DNA of 64,000 nucleotides, from positions 1 to 64,000 of the forward strand of contig NZ_JBHSMT010000012.1 in assembly GCF_042654985.1 (NCBI RefSeq), written 5' to 3'. The first letter of the stretch is position 1. Each line of letters opens with the position of its first letter. Both the position numbers and the translations under genes were made by a program. Shown here piece by piece: positions 30,428-39,100 of this stretch. Source of the DNA: Paraherbaspirillum soli. GTDB taxonomy: Bacteria; Pseudomonadota; Gammaproteobacteria; Burkholderiales; Burkholderiaceae_D. Under the pieces are notes generated by a model that saw only the letters and a list, made by a program, of their open reading frames with translations, was not told the origin of the DNA and searched no databases.

Positions 30428-31027
30428 ATGCGTTTTCTATTTGCAATAACTTCGTTAGCAGCAGTGCTCAGTTTGGGCGGTTGTGCGGCGGGCGCCGTAT
30501 CGGCGGTCGGCTCGGTGGCGAGTTCCGTGCTGCAAATGTCCGGCCTCACCAAGCCCGACATACCGGATGCCCAGAAGCCGCCGCGAACCATCGCGATCAA
30601 GCTCCATGCCGGGAGCAATCTCAATACGGATAGCGATGGCAAGCCTCTCGCGCTGGTCACCCGCGTATACAAACTTAGGCAGGATGGTGCATTCCTGCAA
30701 GCAACATATGACACTTTTACGAATCCGCAGAAAGAAAAAGATGTACTGGGCGCTGACTTGATCGAAGTCAAAGAAGTGACGCTGGTGCCCGGCCAACATT
30801 ACGAAATCAGCGAGAAGGTCACCAGGGAAGCAGGCTTTGTCGGCGTCGTCGCGTTGTTCCGCAAGCCGGCTGCGCAGCGCTGGAAAGCGACTTTCCCAAC
30901 AGAACCAGCCGAGAAAAGCGGCATTATCGTCGGCGCCAATGCTTGTGCGCTGACGGTCGGCGCCGGCGTCGCAGTGTCCAGCGACAATGGCTCGAACAAG
31001 TACTCAGCGCCGACAGCATGCCAGTAA
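30428..31027 (+). CDS. tssJ: T6SS outer-membrane lipoprotein TssJ
   Basis: 199 aa from the ATG at 30428, which gives the signal MRFLFAITSLAAVLSLGGC with the lipobox Cys at residue 19; an earlier ATG at 30395 adds residues that spoil the signal. The mature domain has the TssJ beta-sandwich pattern: IAIKLHAGSNLNTDSDGKPL, LVTRVYKLRQDGAFLQATYD and PGQHYEISEKVTREAGFVGV. TssJ anchors the TssL-TssM membrane complex to the outer membrane. First gene of the plus-strand T6SS operon. A C-terminal extension of about 25 residues ending KYSAPTACQ is longer than usual. Confidence 0.93.
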   Translation: MRFLFAITSLAAVLSLGGCAAGAVSAVGSVASSVLQMSGLTKPDIPDAQKPPRTIAIKLHAGSNLNTDSDGKPLALVTRVYKLRQDGAFLQATYDTFTNPQKEKDVLGADLIEVKEVTLVPGQHYEISEKVTREAGFVGVVALFRKPAAQRWKATFPTEPAEKSGIIVGANACALTVGAGVAVSSDNGSNKYSAPTACQ

Positions 31028-31073
31028 GCATTGATACGGCTATTTGAGCAATATTACTTATGAGTAAAAAAAC

Positions 31074-32420
31074 GTGAATCAAACATCCAAAGTTTTGTGG
31101 GGCGAAGGGCTATTCCTGCGTCCGCAGCATTTCCAGCAACAGGACCGGTATCACGAGAACCGGCTGCATGAAACGGTCAACGCGCTGCACCCTTACGCCT
31201 GGGGCGTGCTGGCCCTGCAACTGGATCGGGATGCGCTAGCCAACAACACCTTGCGCTTGCTGGAACTGTCGGTGATTTTCCAGGATGGCGAAATTTACAA
31301 AGCGCCGGATGAGGATGATCTGCCGGAAGTCGTGGATTTAAGCAATGTCCCGCACGCCCAGCAAACCATTACCTACTATGCGGCGTTGCCGTACCTGAAG
31401 GGATTCGGCGGCAATTTTTCACCGCTGGGCCAGAGCAATAACGCCACCCGCTACACCCAGATCAACGCCGCCACGCCCGACTTGTTCACGCAAGCGGCCG
31501 AGGCCGAGCTGAGCTACCTGAAAAAATCGGTGCGTCTGGTATCCGAATTCGAGCCGCGCGATTCGCTGGTCAGTTTTCCGCTGATACGATTGCGCCGGAT
31601 CTCGACCGGCGGCTTTGAATCGGACCCTACTTTCATCGCGCCCAGCCTGACCATTCGCAGCGCACCGGCCTTATATATCCAGCTGCGCCGCCTGATGGAT
31701 GCACTGCAGGCCAAGGTCAGCGCGCTGTACGGCCACCATCGCGAGCCGAGCAAAAACGTCATCGAATTCCGCTCCGGCGACATCTCGTCATTCTGGCTGC
31801 TGCACACTGCCAGTTCCGCGTTCGCCTCGCTGACCCATTACTTCCATCATCCGGCCTTCCATCCCGAACGCCTGTATGAGCAACTGCTGAGTCTGGCCGG
31901 CGCCTTGATGACGTTCTCAAAAGGCTATGCGCTGTCCGACCTGCCGGTATACCAGCATCAGGATCCGGGCCCCAGTTTCGCCAAGCTGGACACCATTATT
32001 CGCGACCTGCTCGATACCGTGATTTCGTCGCGCTATTTCTCGATCGCACTGTCAGAAATCAAGCCATCGCATCACCACGGCATGCTCGATTCCGGCAAAA
32101 TCGACGATAAAACGGCGTTCTACCTGGCGGTCGGCGCCAGCATGCCGGCCATCGAACTGGTCGACATTGTTCCGCTGCGCTTCAAGATCGGCGCACCGGA
32201 CGACGTCGATAAATTCGTGTTGTCGGCGATGCCCGGGGTCAAGCTGTCGCACTCGCCGCAAGTGCCGGCGGCATTGCCGGTACGGCCTGACACTTATTAC
32301 TTCGCGCTGGACAACAAGGGTCCGATGTACGAGCGCATGCTGCAGGCGCAGTCGATTTCGATTTACGTACCATCCGGCATCAACGATCTTAAACTTGAGC
32401 TTCTCGCAGTGACATCATGA
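31074..32420 (+). CDS. tssK: T6SS baseplate protein TssK
   Basis: 448 aa with a GTG start (AACGTGAATC). Begins MNQTSKVLWGEGLFLRPQHF with QQQDRYHE, the strongest TssK signature. The shoulder and neck domains follow (FVSEFEPR-like RLVSEFEPRDSLVSFPLIRL), and the C-terminal head domain contains VPLRFKIGAPDDVDKFVLSA. TssK trimers connect the baseplate to TssL and TssM. Its stop overlaps the tssL start by 4 bp. Confidence 0.96.
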   Translation: MNQTSKVLWGEGLFLRPQHFQQQDRYHENRLHETVNALHPYAWGVLALQLDRDALANNTLRLLELSVIFQDGEIYKAPDEDDLPEVVDLSNVPHAQQTITYYAALPYLKGFGGNFSPLGQSNNATRYTQINAATPDLFTQAAEAELSYLKKSVRLVSEFEPRDSLVSFPLIRLRRISTGGFESDPTFIAPSLTIRSAPALYIQLRRLMDALQAKVSALYGHHREPSKNVIEFRSGDISSFWLLHTASSAFASLTHYFHHPAFHPERLYEQLLSLAGALMTFSKGYALSDLPVYQHQDPGPSFAKLDTIIRDLLDTVISSRYFSIALSEIKPSHHHGMLDSGKIDDKTAFYLAVGASMPAIELVDIVPLRFKIGAPDDVDKFVLSAMPGVKLSHSPQVPAALPVRPDTYYFALDNKGPMYERMLQAQSISIYVPSGINDLKLELLAVTS

Positions 32421-33193
32421 ACAAACCTTCAGCACCCTCCCTCTTCGGCGATGCGTCCGGCCAACACACCACGGCCGATGTCAGCGAGTCATCCAATTCC
32501 TTGCTCGACCTGATGTACGACGGTTTTTACGCATTGTTTTTGCTCAAAAACCGTTGCGCGCCAACTGACGAAGAAAGCTTCACCGCGAAAATGCAGCGCT
32601 TCCTGATCGACTTCGATCGCGGCGCGAAAAAGCTGGACGTTTCCGCCGAAGATGTCCAATCCGCCAAATACGCCTTTTGCGCGGCAGTGGATGAAATCAT
32701 CCTGCACTCGCAGTTCAACATCCGCGACGCCTGGGCGCGGCGGCCGCTGCAACTGACCATGTTCGGCGACCAACTCGCGGGAGAACACTTCTTTACCCGC
32801 CTGGAAGACCTGCGCGCCAAAGGCCTGGCGCACTTGCAAGTGCTGGAGATATTCCATATGTGCCTGCTGCTCGGCTTCCAGGGTAAATACATTATCGAAG
32901 GCTCGGAAAAACTGAGTTATCTGACGGCCCGCCTGGGGGATGAAATCGCCCGCATGAAAGGCAAGAGTGCCGGCTTTGCACCGCACTGGGAACGGCCAGA
33001 TCAAATCGCGCACAAATTGCGTACCGAAGTGCCGTTATGGGCACTGTGCTCAGTCTTTGCCTTGATCGGACTAGGTGGTTATTTCACGATGAATATGATG
33101 CTGTCCAAGGCCACCGCGGCGAGCATCAGCGGCTATAGCGACATCGTGAAACTGGCGCCGCGCGCCGCAAATCTGACCATTACCTTGCCCTGA
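32417..33193 (+). CDS. tssL: T6SS inner-membrane protein TssL (DotU/IcmH-like)
   Basis: 258 aa. The cytosolic domain is a DotU fold with NSLLDLMYDGFYALFLLKNR, FCAAVDEIILHSQFNIRDAW, MFGDQLAGEHFFTRLEDLRA and LLGFQGKYIIEG. A single C-terminal membrane helix lies near residues 205-228 (LWALCSVFALIGLGGYFTMN). It lacks a fused peptidoglycan-binding domain; a separate OmpA-family protein at 41057 may supply this. In most clusters tssM follows directly, but here a toxin-antitoxin pair and two other genes intervene. Confidence 0.95.
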   Translation: MNKPSAPSLFGDASGQHTTADVSESSNSLLDLMYDGFYALFLLKNRCAPTDEESFTAKMQRFLIDFDRGAKKLDVSAEDVQSAKYAFCAAVDEIILHSQFNIRDAWARRPLQLTMFGDQLAGEHFFTRLEDLRAKGLAHLQVLEIFHMCLLLGFQGKYIIEGSEKLSYLTARLGDEIARMKGKSAGFAPHWERPDQIAHKLRTEVPLWALCSVFALIGLGGYFTMNMMLSKATAASISGYSDIVKLAPRAANLTITLP

Positions 33194-33200
33194 TGTGACT

Positions 33201-33237
33201 CCGCCACCCCAATCGCTGCATGCGATAGGGGTGGCGG
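33201..33237 (+). terminator. Long hairpin after tssL
   Basis: CCGCCACCCC and GGGGTGGCGG pair over 10 bp, with an inner ATCGC/GCGAT stem. No T-run follows, so it may be an intrinsic terminator of low efficiency or an mRNA-stabilising stem. It separates the tssJKL block from the inserted toxin-antitoxin pair. Confidence 0.55.
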
Positions 33238-33361
33238 ATATTGGTCGCATGCGGCTGCTGATTGATGCAAACACGCCACACAGCGGAATTGCGTGACCGC
33301 ATACTTGCGGCTGGCTTGCCAGGCTGACCCCCCGTATATTAAACGTCAACTATTTTTTCAA

Positions 33362-33410
33362 TTGTCACTCCAGCCAGATTTGTTATTATGGTAGGAATTA
33401 TTCATACCAT
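33362..33410 (+). promoter_or_regulatory. Promoter and operator of the parDE-type pair
   Basis: TTGTCA (33362-33367) and TATTAT (33384-33389) with a 16-bp spacer form a plausible promoter. The palindrome ATGGTA-N11-TACCAT at 33388-33410 overlaps the end of the -10 box and lies 20 bp before the antitoxin start, the usual place for autorepression by a ribbon-helix-helix antitoxin. Confidence 0.65.
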
Positions 33411-33429
33411 TTGCATGAAAGGCACCTCA

Positions 33430-33711
33430 ATGACTACCGCTGAAAAAATTAGTATTGCCCTGCCGCCAGAAATGGTTCACATCATTCGTGCCGCTGTCGC
33501 GACCGGCGAATACGCGTCAAGCAGTGAAGTTATTCGTGACGCGTTGCGCGACTGGACATACAAGCGTAGCTTGCGCATGCAGGGCATCGCTGAACTACGC
33601 GGGGTCTGGCAGGAAGCGTTGAGCGACAAGACGCCCGGCATCTCGGCCGATGACGTGTTGAATCGTCTTGAGAGCAAGTACCAGGCGATCGCCAACGTTG
33701 CGGCAAAGTGA
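33430..33711 (+). CDS. parD: ParD-type ribbon-helix-helix antitoxin
   Basis: 93 aa from the ATG at 33430, preceded by AAAGG. The N-terminal RHH domain is plain: KISIALPPEMVHIIRAAVAT, GEYASSSEVIRDALRDW. The C-terminal half (QGIAELRGVWQEALSDKTPG) should wrap the toxin. It represses its own promoter through the palindrome at 33388-33410 (by family analogy). The toxin gene overlaps its stop codon by one base. The pair is not a T6SS component and looks like an insertion into the T6SS operon. Confidence 0.92.
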   Translation: MTTAEKISIALPPEMVHIIRAAVATGEYASSSEVIRDALRDWTYKRSLRMQGIAELRGVWQEALSDKTPGISADDVLNRLESKYQAIANVAAK

Positions 33712-34004
33712 TGCAGATAGAACTCTCGCGCTACGTTGAAGGTGATCTGGACGTTATCGCTGACTTTATCGCCCAGGACAATCCAGGCCGCGCAGTAACA
33801 TTCATCCAGGACATTCGCAGAAAGTTTTCCGACATCCAGCGCGCCCCGTTAATTTACCAATTGCGTCCGGACATTGGCGAGGATGCTCGCATGGCCACCG
33901 TTGGGAATTATGCAATTCTATTCCGACTCATGAAAAACGTCGTGCGGATCGAGCGCATTATCTACGGTGGCCGCGACTTGCCGGACGTTTTCGATCCGTC
34001 GTGA
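33711..34004 (+). CDS. parE: ParE/RelE-superfamily toxin
   Basis: 97 aa, starting on the ATG whose first base is the last base of the antitoxin stop. The fold signature is LSRYVEGDLDVIADFIAQDN, FIQDIRRKFSDIQRAPLIYQ, then GNYAILFRLMKNVVRIERII and the terminal YGGRDLPDVF, as in ParE proteins annotated as type II toxin-antitoxin toxins. ParE members poison DNA gyrase, while RelE-like members cleave mRNA; the sequence alone does not settle which. Neutralised by the upstream antitoxin. Confidence 0.9.
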   Translation: MQIELSRYVEGDLDVIADFIAQDNPGRAVTFIQDIRRKFSDIQRAPLIYQLRPDIGEDARMATVGNYAILFRLMKNVVRIERIIYGGRDLPDVFDPS

Positions 34005-34126
34005 ACCATTTCGACACTTTTTTGCAGATGGCTTGAGAGGGGCGCATTTTCATTTGCAATTAATGCAAGCTGGAAAGCGCGTCGATTGCGAGCATGGTCG
34101 GTTCAAACGCAAGCCACTACACCTAA

Positions 34127-35113
34127 CTACTCGCCTTTGGTTACCTTGCAAGAAGGATCCGAGTCCCAGCGGCCGGAGCAAATACGCCAGCGGCAAAACT
34201 CCCCTTCTATCAGACCAAGCTGACGGCAACGCTGCAGCAAGCTTGCGGTGCTGTCGCCCGGCTTGCGCTCGACGATATCGATAGCCGGCACCGTATTTTG
34301 TGCAACCACAGGTTCGGCAGCTTTCTTTTTGGTTTGCGCTTTGGGTTTGCTTGTTGCTTTTGGCGGCTCAGATACGCTTTCGCCGTTGGAAACCAGCGCG
34401 GCCAGAATATTCACGTCGCTGTCGGTCGCTTGATTGGCCGTCGTTTTCACCGCCGTCTTTGGTTCATGAGCGGCACGATTGACCAGCGGCGCATTCACGC
34501 CTTTGCTCGCTTGCTTGCTGTCTGATGCCTTCGGCTTTTCCAACGCCGCCTTGAGGGAAGTGGGCGGCACGGGCACACCTGCCTCCAGCGACTCCGTCAG
34601 TTTTGTGCGCGCATCGCGCAGATCCGGTTCTGATTTTTCCGGGTGAGCGACGACATCGTTTTCGATGATTGCGGCTTCGGATTCAAGTTTGCCAGCCGGC
34701 GCCGTGTTGCCTTCAGGTGCAGGCGTGTTCGCCGCCAGCTGCGGGCTCGCCTTGTGTTCGTCCGCCTCGACCACTGTCGATGTATCTGCCGGCTCGGAAT
34801 GTTGACTCCAGACAAACCAGCCGCCGGCGCCGAATGCCGCCAATAGTCCGGCCAGCGCAACGCCGAGCCAAACACCTGACTTCTTTTTCGCAACGGCCTT
34901 CGATTGCGGCTCTCTGCCTTCCAGCGCGGTCAGAATGCTGCCGCTGCCCTGCTCTGTCGACGACGACTCGGACAACAGATTTGGCCTTACAGATGCGGGC
35001 ACACTTTTTCCAGATGATGACAAGACAGATTTCTCCAAAAACGTCAGAAATTGATCACAGCCGGTCGCAATGACAGTTTCGATAGGATATACATAAGTTA
35101 TACTCTCGGGCAA
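34127..35113 (-). CDS. Single-pass membrane protein, unknown, T6SS-neighbourhood
   Basis: 328 aa from TTG at 35113 (AGGT about 8 nt upstream). One membrane helix near residues 81-102 (VWLGVALAGLLAAFGAGGWF) divides a short cytosolic N-part from a long, low-complexity, Lys/Pro/Ala-rich periplasmic region. The C-terminus is compact and Cys-rich: LLQRCRQLGLIEGEFCRWRI followed by CSGRWDSDPSC, with four cysteines that could form disulfides in the periplasm. It lies on the opposite strand inside the T6SS cluster, divergent from the tagX-like gene with about 75 bp between starts. I do not recognise a named family. A helper of the membrane complex or a peptidoglycan-contacting protein is conceivable. 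Confidence 0.7.
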   Translation of the reverse strand: MPESITYVYPIETVIATGCDQFLTFLEKSVLSSSGKSVPASVRPNLLSESSSTEQGSGSILTALEGREPQSKAVAKKKSGVWLGVALAGLLAAFGAGGWFVWSQHSEPADTSTVVEADEHKASPQLAANTPAPEGNTAPAGKLESEAAIIENDVVAHPEKSEPDLRDARTKLTESLEAGVPVPPTSLKAALEKPKASDSKQASKGVNAPLVNRAAHEPKTAVKTTANQATDSDVNILAALVSNGESVSEPPKATSKPKAQTKKKAAEPVVAQNTVPAIDIVERKPGDSTASLLQRCRQLGLIEGEFCRWRICSGRWDSDPSCKVTKGE

Positions 35114-35188
35114 TCTATTGTACCTGCGGGCAATATATTACCAAATACAAAGATATATTTATTTCGTAATATTCATGAAAAGGTTTTC

Positions 35189-36028
35189 GTGTTTTTCTTA
35201 GTCATCGCCCTCTATTTTCTGCTTGCATGCGGCGTCACCGGGCTCGTGCTGTTTCCGACTACGCGTGAAACTGTGTTTACAGCTCTGATCAAGCGGAAAG
35301 ATCGTATCGGGCAATTGTTTCAGGATTGGAAATATCGCAAGTCAGAAACGACCAAATCGTTGTCGCAAAATCTGCAGGCATCGAAACTATCCGCCTGGCA
35401 ATTTTTAAAGCGGCATCATTTAATCTTGCTATCTGGAATGGCAGTGGTAATCTTGCCGCCGGTCATCGCCTGGATGTTAAGCGGCAAAGACATGCTCGGC
35501 AGCTACGAGGACTCCAGACAGGAAGTCAATCCGCAGATTGCCGCGCTGTTGCAAGGAGAACAATTAGTACCGCCGCCGCCGTTGCCGCCGGACGTTTTTA
35601 CCACGCAGGAAGTGACGCAAATACGTCCGATGCTGGATACGGCAAGTCGCAACTGGCAAGCGCTGGATGCGGATTTCACCCAGCGCTTGTTGCTGACTTT
35701 CAAGATCATGAAAGAACAGCACGGTTATGACATGGCGATTATCGAAGGCTATCGCAGTCCGGAGCGTCAGAACGCATTGGCGCAAATGGGTAGCAATGTC
35801 ACCAATGCGAAAGCGTTCCAGAGTTATCACCAATACGGTCTGGCTGCGGATTCGGCGTTCATGCGCAACGGCAAACTGGTGATTTCAGAGAAAGACCCGT
35901 GGGCCATGCGCGGCTATCAACTCTACGGCGAAGTGGCGGAATCGGTCGGGCTGACTTGGGGCGGACGTTGGAAAATGATGGATTTGGGCCACGTGGAACT
36001 GCGTAAGCCAGGCGTCATAAAAAGATGA
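35189..36028 (+). CDS. tagX: TagX-like M15 (VanY/CwlK-type) peptidoglycan peptidase
   Basis: 279 aa from GTG at 35189, with AAAGG five bases upstream; the frame is open further upstream (to ATG 35051), but that part overlaps the divergent gene and lacks a ribosome binding site. Two membrane helices: residues 1-24 (FFLVIALYFLLACGVTGLVL) and about 80-102 (LILLSGMAVVILPPVIAWML). The periplasmic domain has the zinc-binding M15 motif SYHQYGLAADSAF (SxHxxGxAxD) and a second His in MDLGHVEL. Acinetobacter TagX is an L,D-endopeptidase needed for T6SS assembly through the cell wall. Position just before tssM fits this role. Confidence 0.85.
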   Translation: MFFLVIALYFLLACGVTGLVLFPTTRETVFTALIKRKDRIGQLFQDWKYRKSETTKSLSQNLQASKLSAWQFLKRHHLILLSGMAVVILPPVIAWMLSGKDMLGSYEDSRQEVNPQIAALLQGEQLVPPPPLPPDVFTTQEVTQIRPMLDTASRNWQALDADFTQRLLLTFKIMKEQHGYDMAIIEGYRSPERQNALAQMGSNVTNAKAFQSYHQYGLAADSAFMRNGKLVISEKDPWAMRGYQLYGEVAESVGLTWGGRWKMMDLGHVELRKPGVIKR

Positions 36029-36176
36029 ATTGACACAGTATTCAGATAGAAATTGCGGCTAACGATAGTTACGCAATGTACCGAGGGCTGCTGGCATCAG
36101 CGGCCCGTTTATATGGATGAGGTCCGCTTGGCCGGCCACTTCAACAGAATCAACAACTTAATAATTACTGATACTT

Positions 36177-39100
36177 ATGCAACGACTTTGGCAATTTTTG
36201 ACGAATGCACGAACCCTGGCAGTGATCGGTTTCGTCGCGCTGGCCGGCTTCCTTTATCTGGGCGCGGATAGCATGCAAATCGCTAGCATCTGGGTCCTCC
36301 TCATATTGGGCGCCATCCTGGCCGTCTGGGGACTGGTGTGGCTAGTTCGCAAAATACGCACCAGACGTGCATCGAACAATTTCAGCAGCATGCTGGAAGG
36401 CCAGGTCGACAAACCGTCGGACAAGCCCAGCAAAGTCGGCCACGATGAAACGGAAGCCATCCGCAAACGGATGCTGGACGCCATCTCCACCATCAAGAAT
36501 TCCAAACTGGGCGAAAAATCCGGCGCCACCGCGTTGTATGAACTGCCGTGGTACATGATCATCGGCAATCCCGCGGCCGGCAAAAGCACCGCGGTCGCCA
36601 GTTCCGGCCTGCAATTTCCGCTGGCGGACAAGAACAGCAACATCGTGCAAGGCGTAGGCGGCACCCGCAATTGCGACTGGTTTTTCACCACCGACGGCAT
36701 CTTGCTGGATACCGCGGGGCGTTACTCGGTGTATGAAGAAGACCGCGCAGAGTGGTTCAGCTTCCTCAGCCTGTTGAAGAAACACCGCCGGCGGGCGCCG
36801 ATCAACGGCATCATCATCGCCGTCAGCATTGCCGAGTTGACCGGCAATCGCCCGGAATTCGGCATCGACCTGGCCAAGAATCTGCGTCAACGCGTGCAAG
36901 AACTGACCGAACGACTCGAAGTCTTTGCGCCGGTCTACGTCATGTTCACCAAGGCCGACTTGATTACCGGCTTTACCGAATTCTTCCTGGACATGGATCG
37001 CGCGGAAAAAGACCGCGTATGGGGCACCACCCTGCCCTACAACACGAAGAGCACCAGCCAGGACGTTTTGTCGCATTTCGACACCCGCTTCGACGAGTTG
37101 TATGACGGCCTGAAAGAAATCAGCCTGGCCAACATGGCATTGAACCGCGGCGATCGCTTGCCGCCGGGCGTGCTCACCTTCCCGCTGGAATTCGCGTCGA
37201 TCAAAGCCCCTCTGCGGGCCTTTATCGCCACCCTGTTCGAAGAAAATCCGTTCCAGTTCAAGCCGGTGTTCCGCGGCTTCTATTTCACCAGCGCGTTGCA
37301 AGAAGGCACCGGCGTCAGCACCTCTTCAGAACGGATTGCAGAACGCTTCAATCTCAAACTGCAAACGCTGGAGCGGCCGGAAATCCATTCCAAGCATGGC
37401 TTCTTCCTGCTGAACCTGTTCAGAAAAGTCATTTTTGCCGACAAAGACCTGGTCTCTCAATACGCGAGCCGGCACAAGACCCGTCTGCGCTACACCATGT
37501 TCTTTGTCGCCACCGCTCTGGTCGGCGTGGCATTGGGCGGCTGGAGCTGGTCTTACATCGGCAATCGCCAGCTGACCGCCAATGTGCAAGCGGACCTGGA
37601 CAAAGCGATCAAGCTGCAAGAAAAGCGGATCGACTTGCAATCGCGGTTTGAAGCGATGGAAATCCTGCAAGACCGCATCGAGCAGTTGCAGAAATACAAC
37701 AGCAGCCGGCCGTTGTCGCTCGGTTTCGGCCTCTATCAAGGGCAGATGCTGGAACGCAAATTGCGCGAAGAGTACTTCTCAGGCATCAAGGACATCGTGC
37801 TCAAGCCGGTCACGGCCAACATCGAGTCCTTCCTGTCTGAAATGAACGCCCATGCCAGCTCGCTGGAGCCAATGTCGCGCCCGGTGCAATCGACCAGTGG
37901 CGCCACGCCGGCAGCCGCCGACACCAATCAGGCAGCGGCCGCTGCGGCAACAGCCGGCGGCGTAGCTGCCGGCACCGCAGCTACCGGCAGCGCAAGCACG
38001 ACCCAACAGGCGACGCAGCAATACAAGGACTCGTCGCCGACCAACGTCGAAGACGGCTATAACGCGCTGAAAACCTATTTGATGCTGAGCGACAGATCGC
38101 GTGCCGAATCCAGCCATTTGAACGACCAGATCACGCGCTTCTGGCGCGGCTGGCTGGAGAGCAACCGCGGCAATATGTCGCGCGAGCAGATGATCCGCAG
38201 CGCCGAACGCCTGATGACTTTCTATCTGTCGCAAATCAACGACCCGTCGTGGCCGACCGTCGAAAGCAAGCTGACCCTGGTCGATCAGTCGCGCGACAAC
38301 CTGCGCCGAGTGGTGCGCGGCATGGCGGCACGCGACCGGGTATACGCGGACATCAAGGCCCGCGCCTCGACCCGCTTCCCGTCGATGACAGTGGCCAGCA
38401 TCGTCGGCGATCAGGATAAGGAACTGATTGTCGGCAGCTACGCAATTCCGGGGACATTCACCCGCGACGCCTGGGAAAAATTCGTCCAGGGCGCGTTCAA
38501 GGAAGCCGCCAACAAAGACCTGCAAAGCAGCGATTGGGTATTGAAAACAGCCACCAATGACGACCTGACGCTGGAAGGCAGCCCTGAGCAAATTCAGAAG
38601 GCGCTGGTGACCCAGTACAAAACCGAATATGCGAAGGAATGGCAGAAATTTATCCAGGGCGTGAGCGTTGCCGAGCTGGGCAGTTTCGACAATGCCGTCA
38701 AGTCGATGAACCGCTTCGGCGACCCATCGACTTCGCCGATCGACAAGTTCGTCAACACCGTCAATCAGCAAACATCGTGGGACAACCCGTCATTGATGAA
38801 CGCCGGACTGGAACGGGCGCAGAGCGGCGTTGTTGCCTGGTTCAAGCAAACCATCTTGCGCCGTGCACCGGCCCCGACCAATATCAACGTCAACCTGGAT
38901 ACGGATAAAGCATCGGTGCCGATGGGACCGGTCGGCAAGGAGTTCGCCGGAGTCGCCAGAATGGTGGCTACCAAGGACAACAATGCCTCGCTGATGCGCG
39001 GCTATATGGAAACCTTGTCGAAACTGCGCACCCGCTTCAATCAAATCAAGAACCAGGGCGATACCGGCCCCGGTGCGAACCAGTTGATGCAGCAAACTTT

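Noticed and set aside
30361..30430. Possible sigma54 promoter before tssJ
   Set aside because: A TTGGCA/GCATGC pair is present, but the GG-to-GC distance does not fit the required 10-nt gap.
34005..34126. Possible gene between parE and the Cys-rich membrane protein
   Set aside because: Short frame of about 100 codons at 33967-34284 overlaps two supported genes and has no ribosome binding site.
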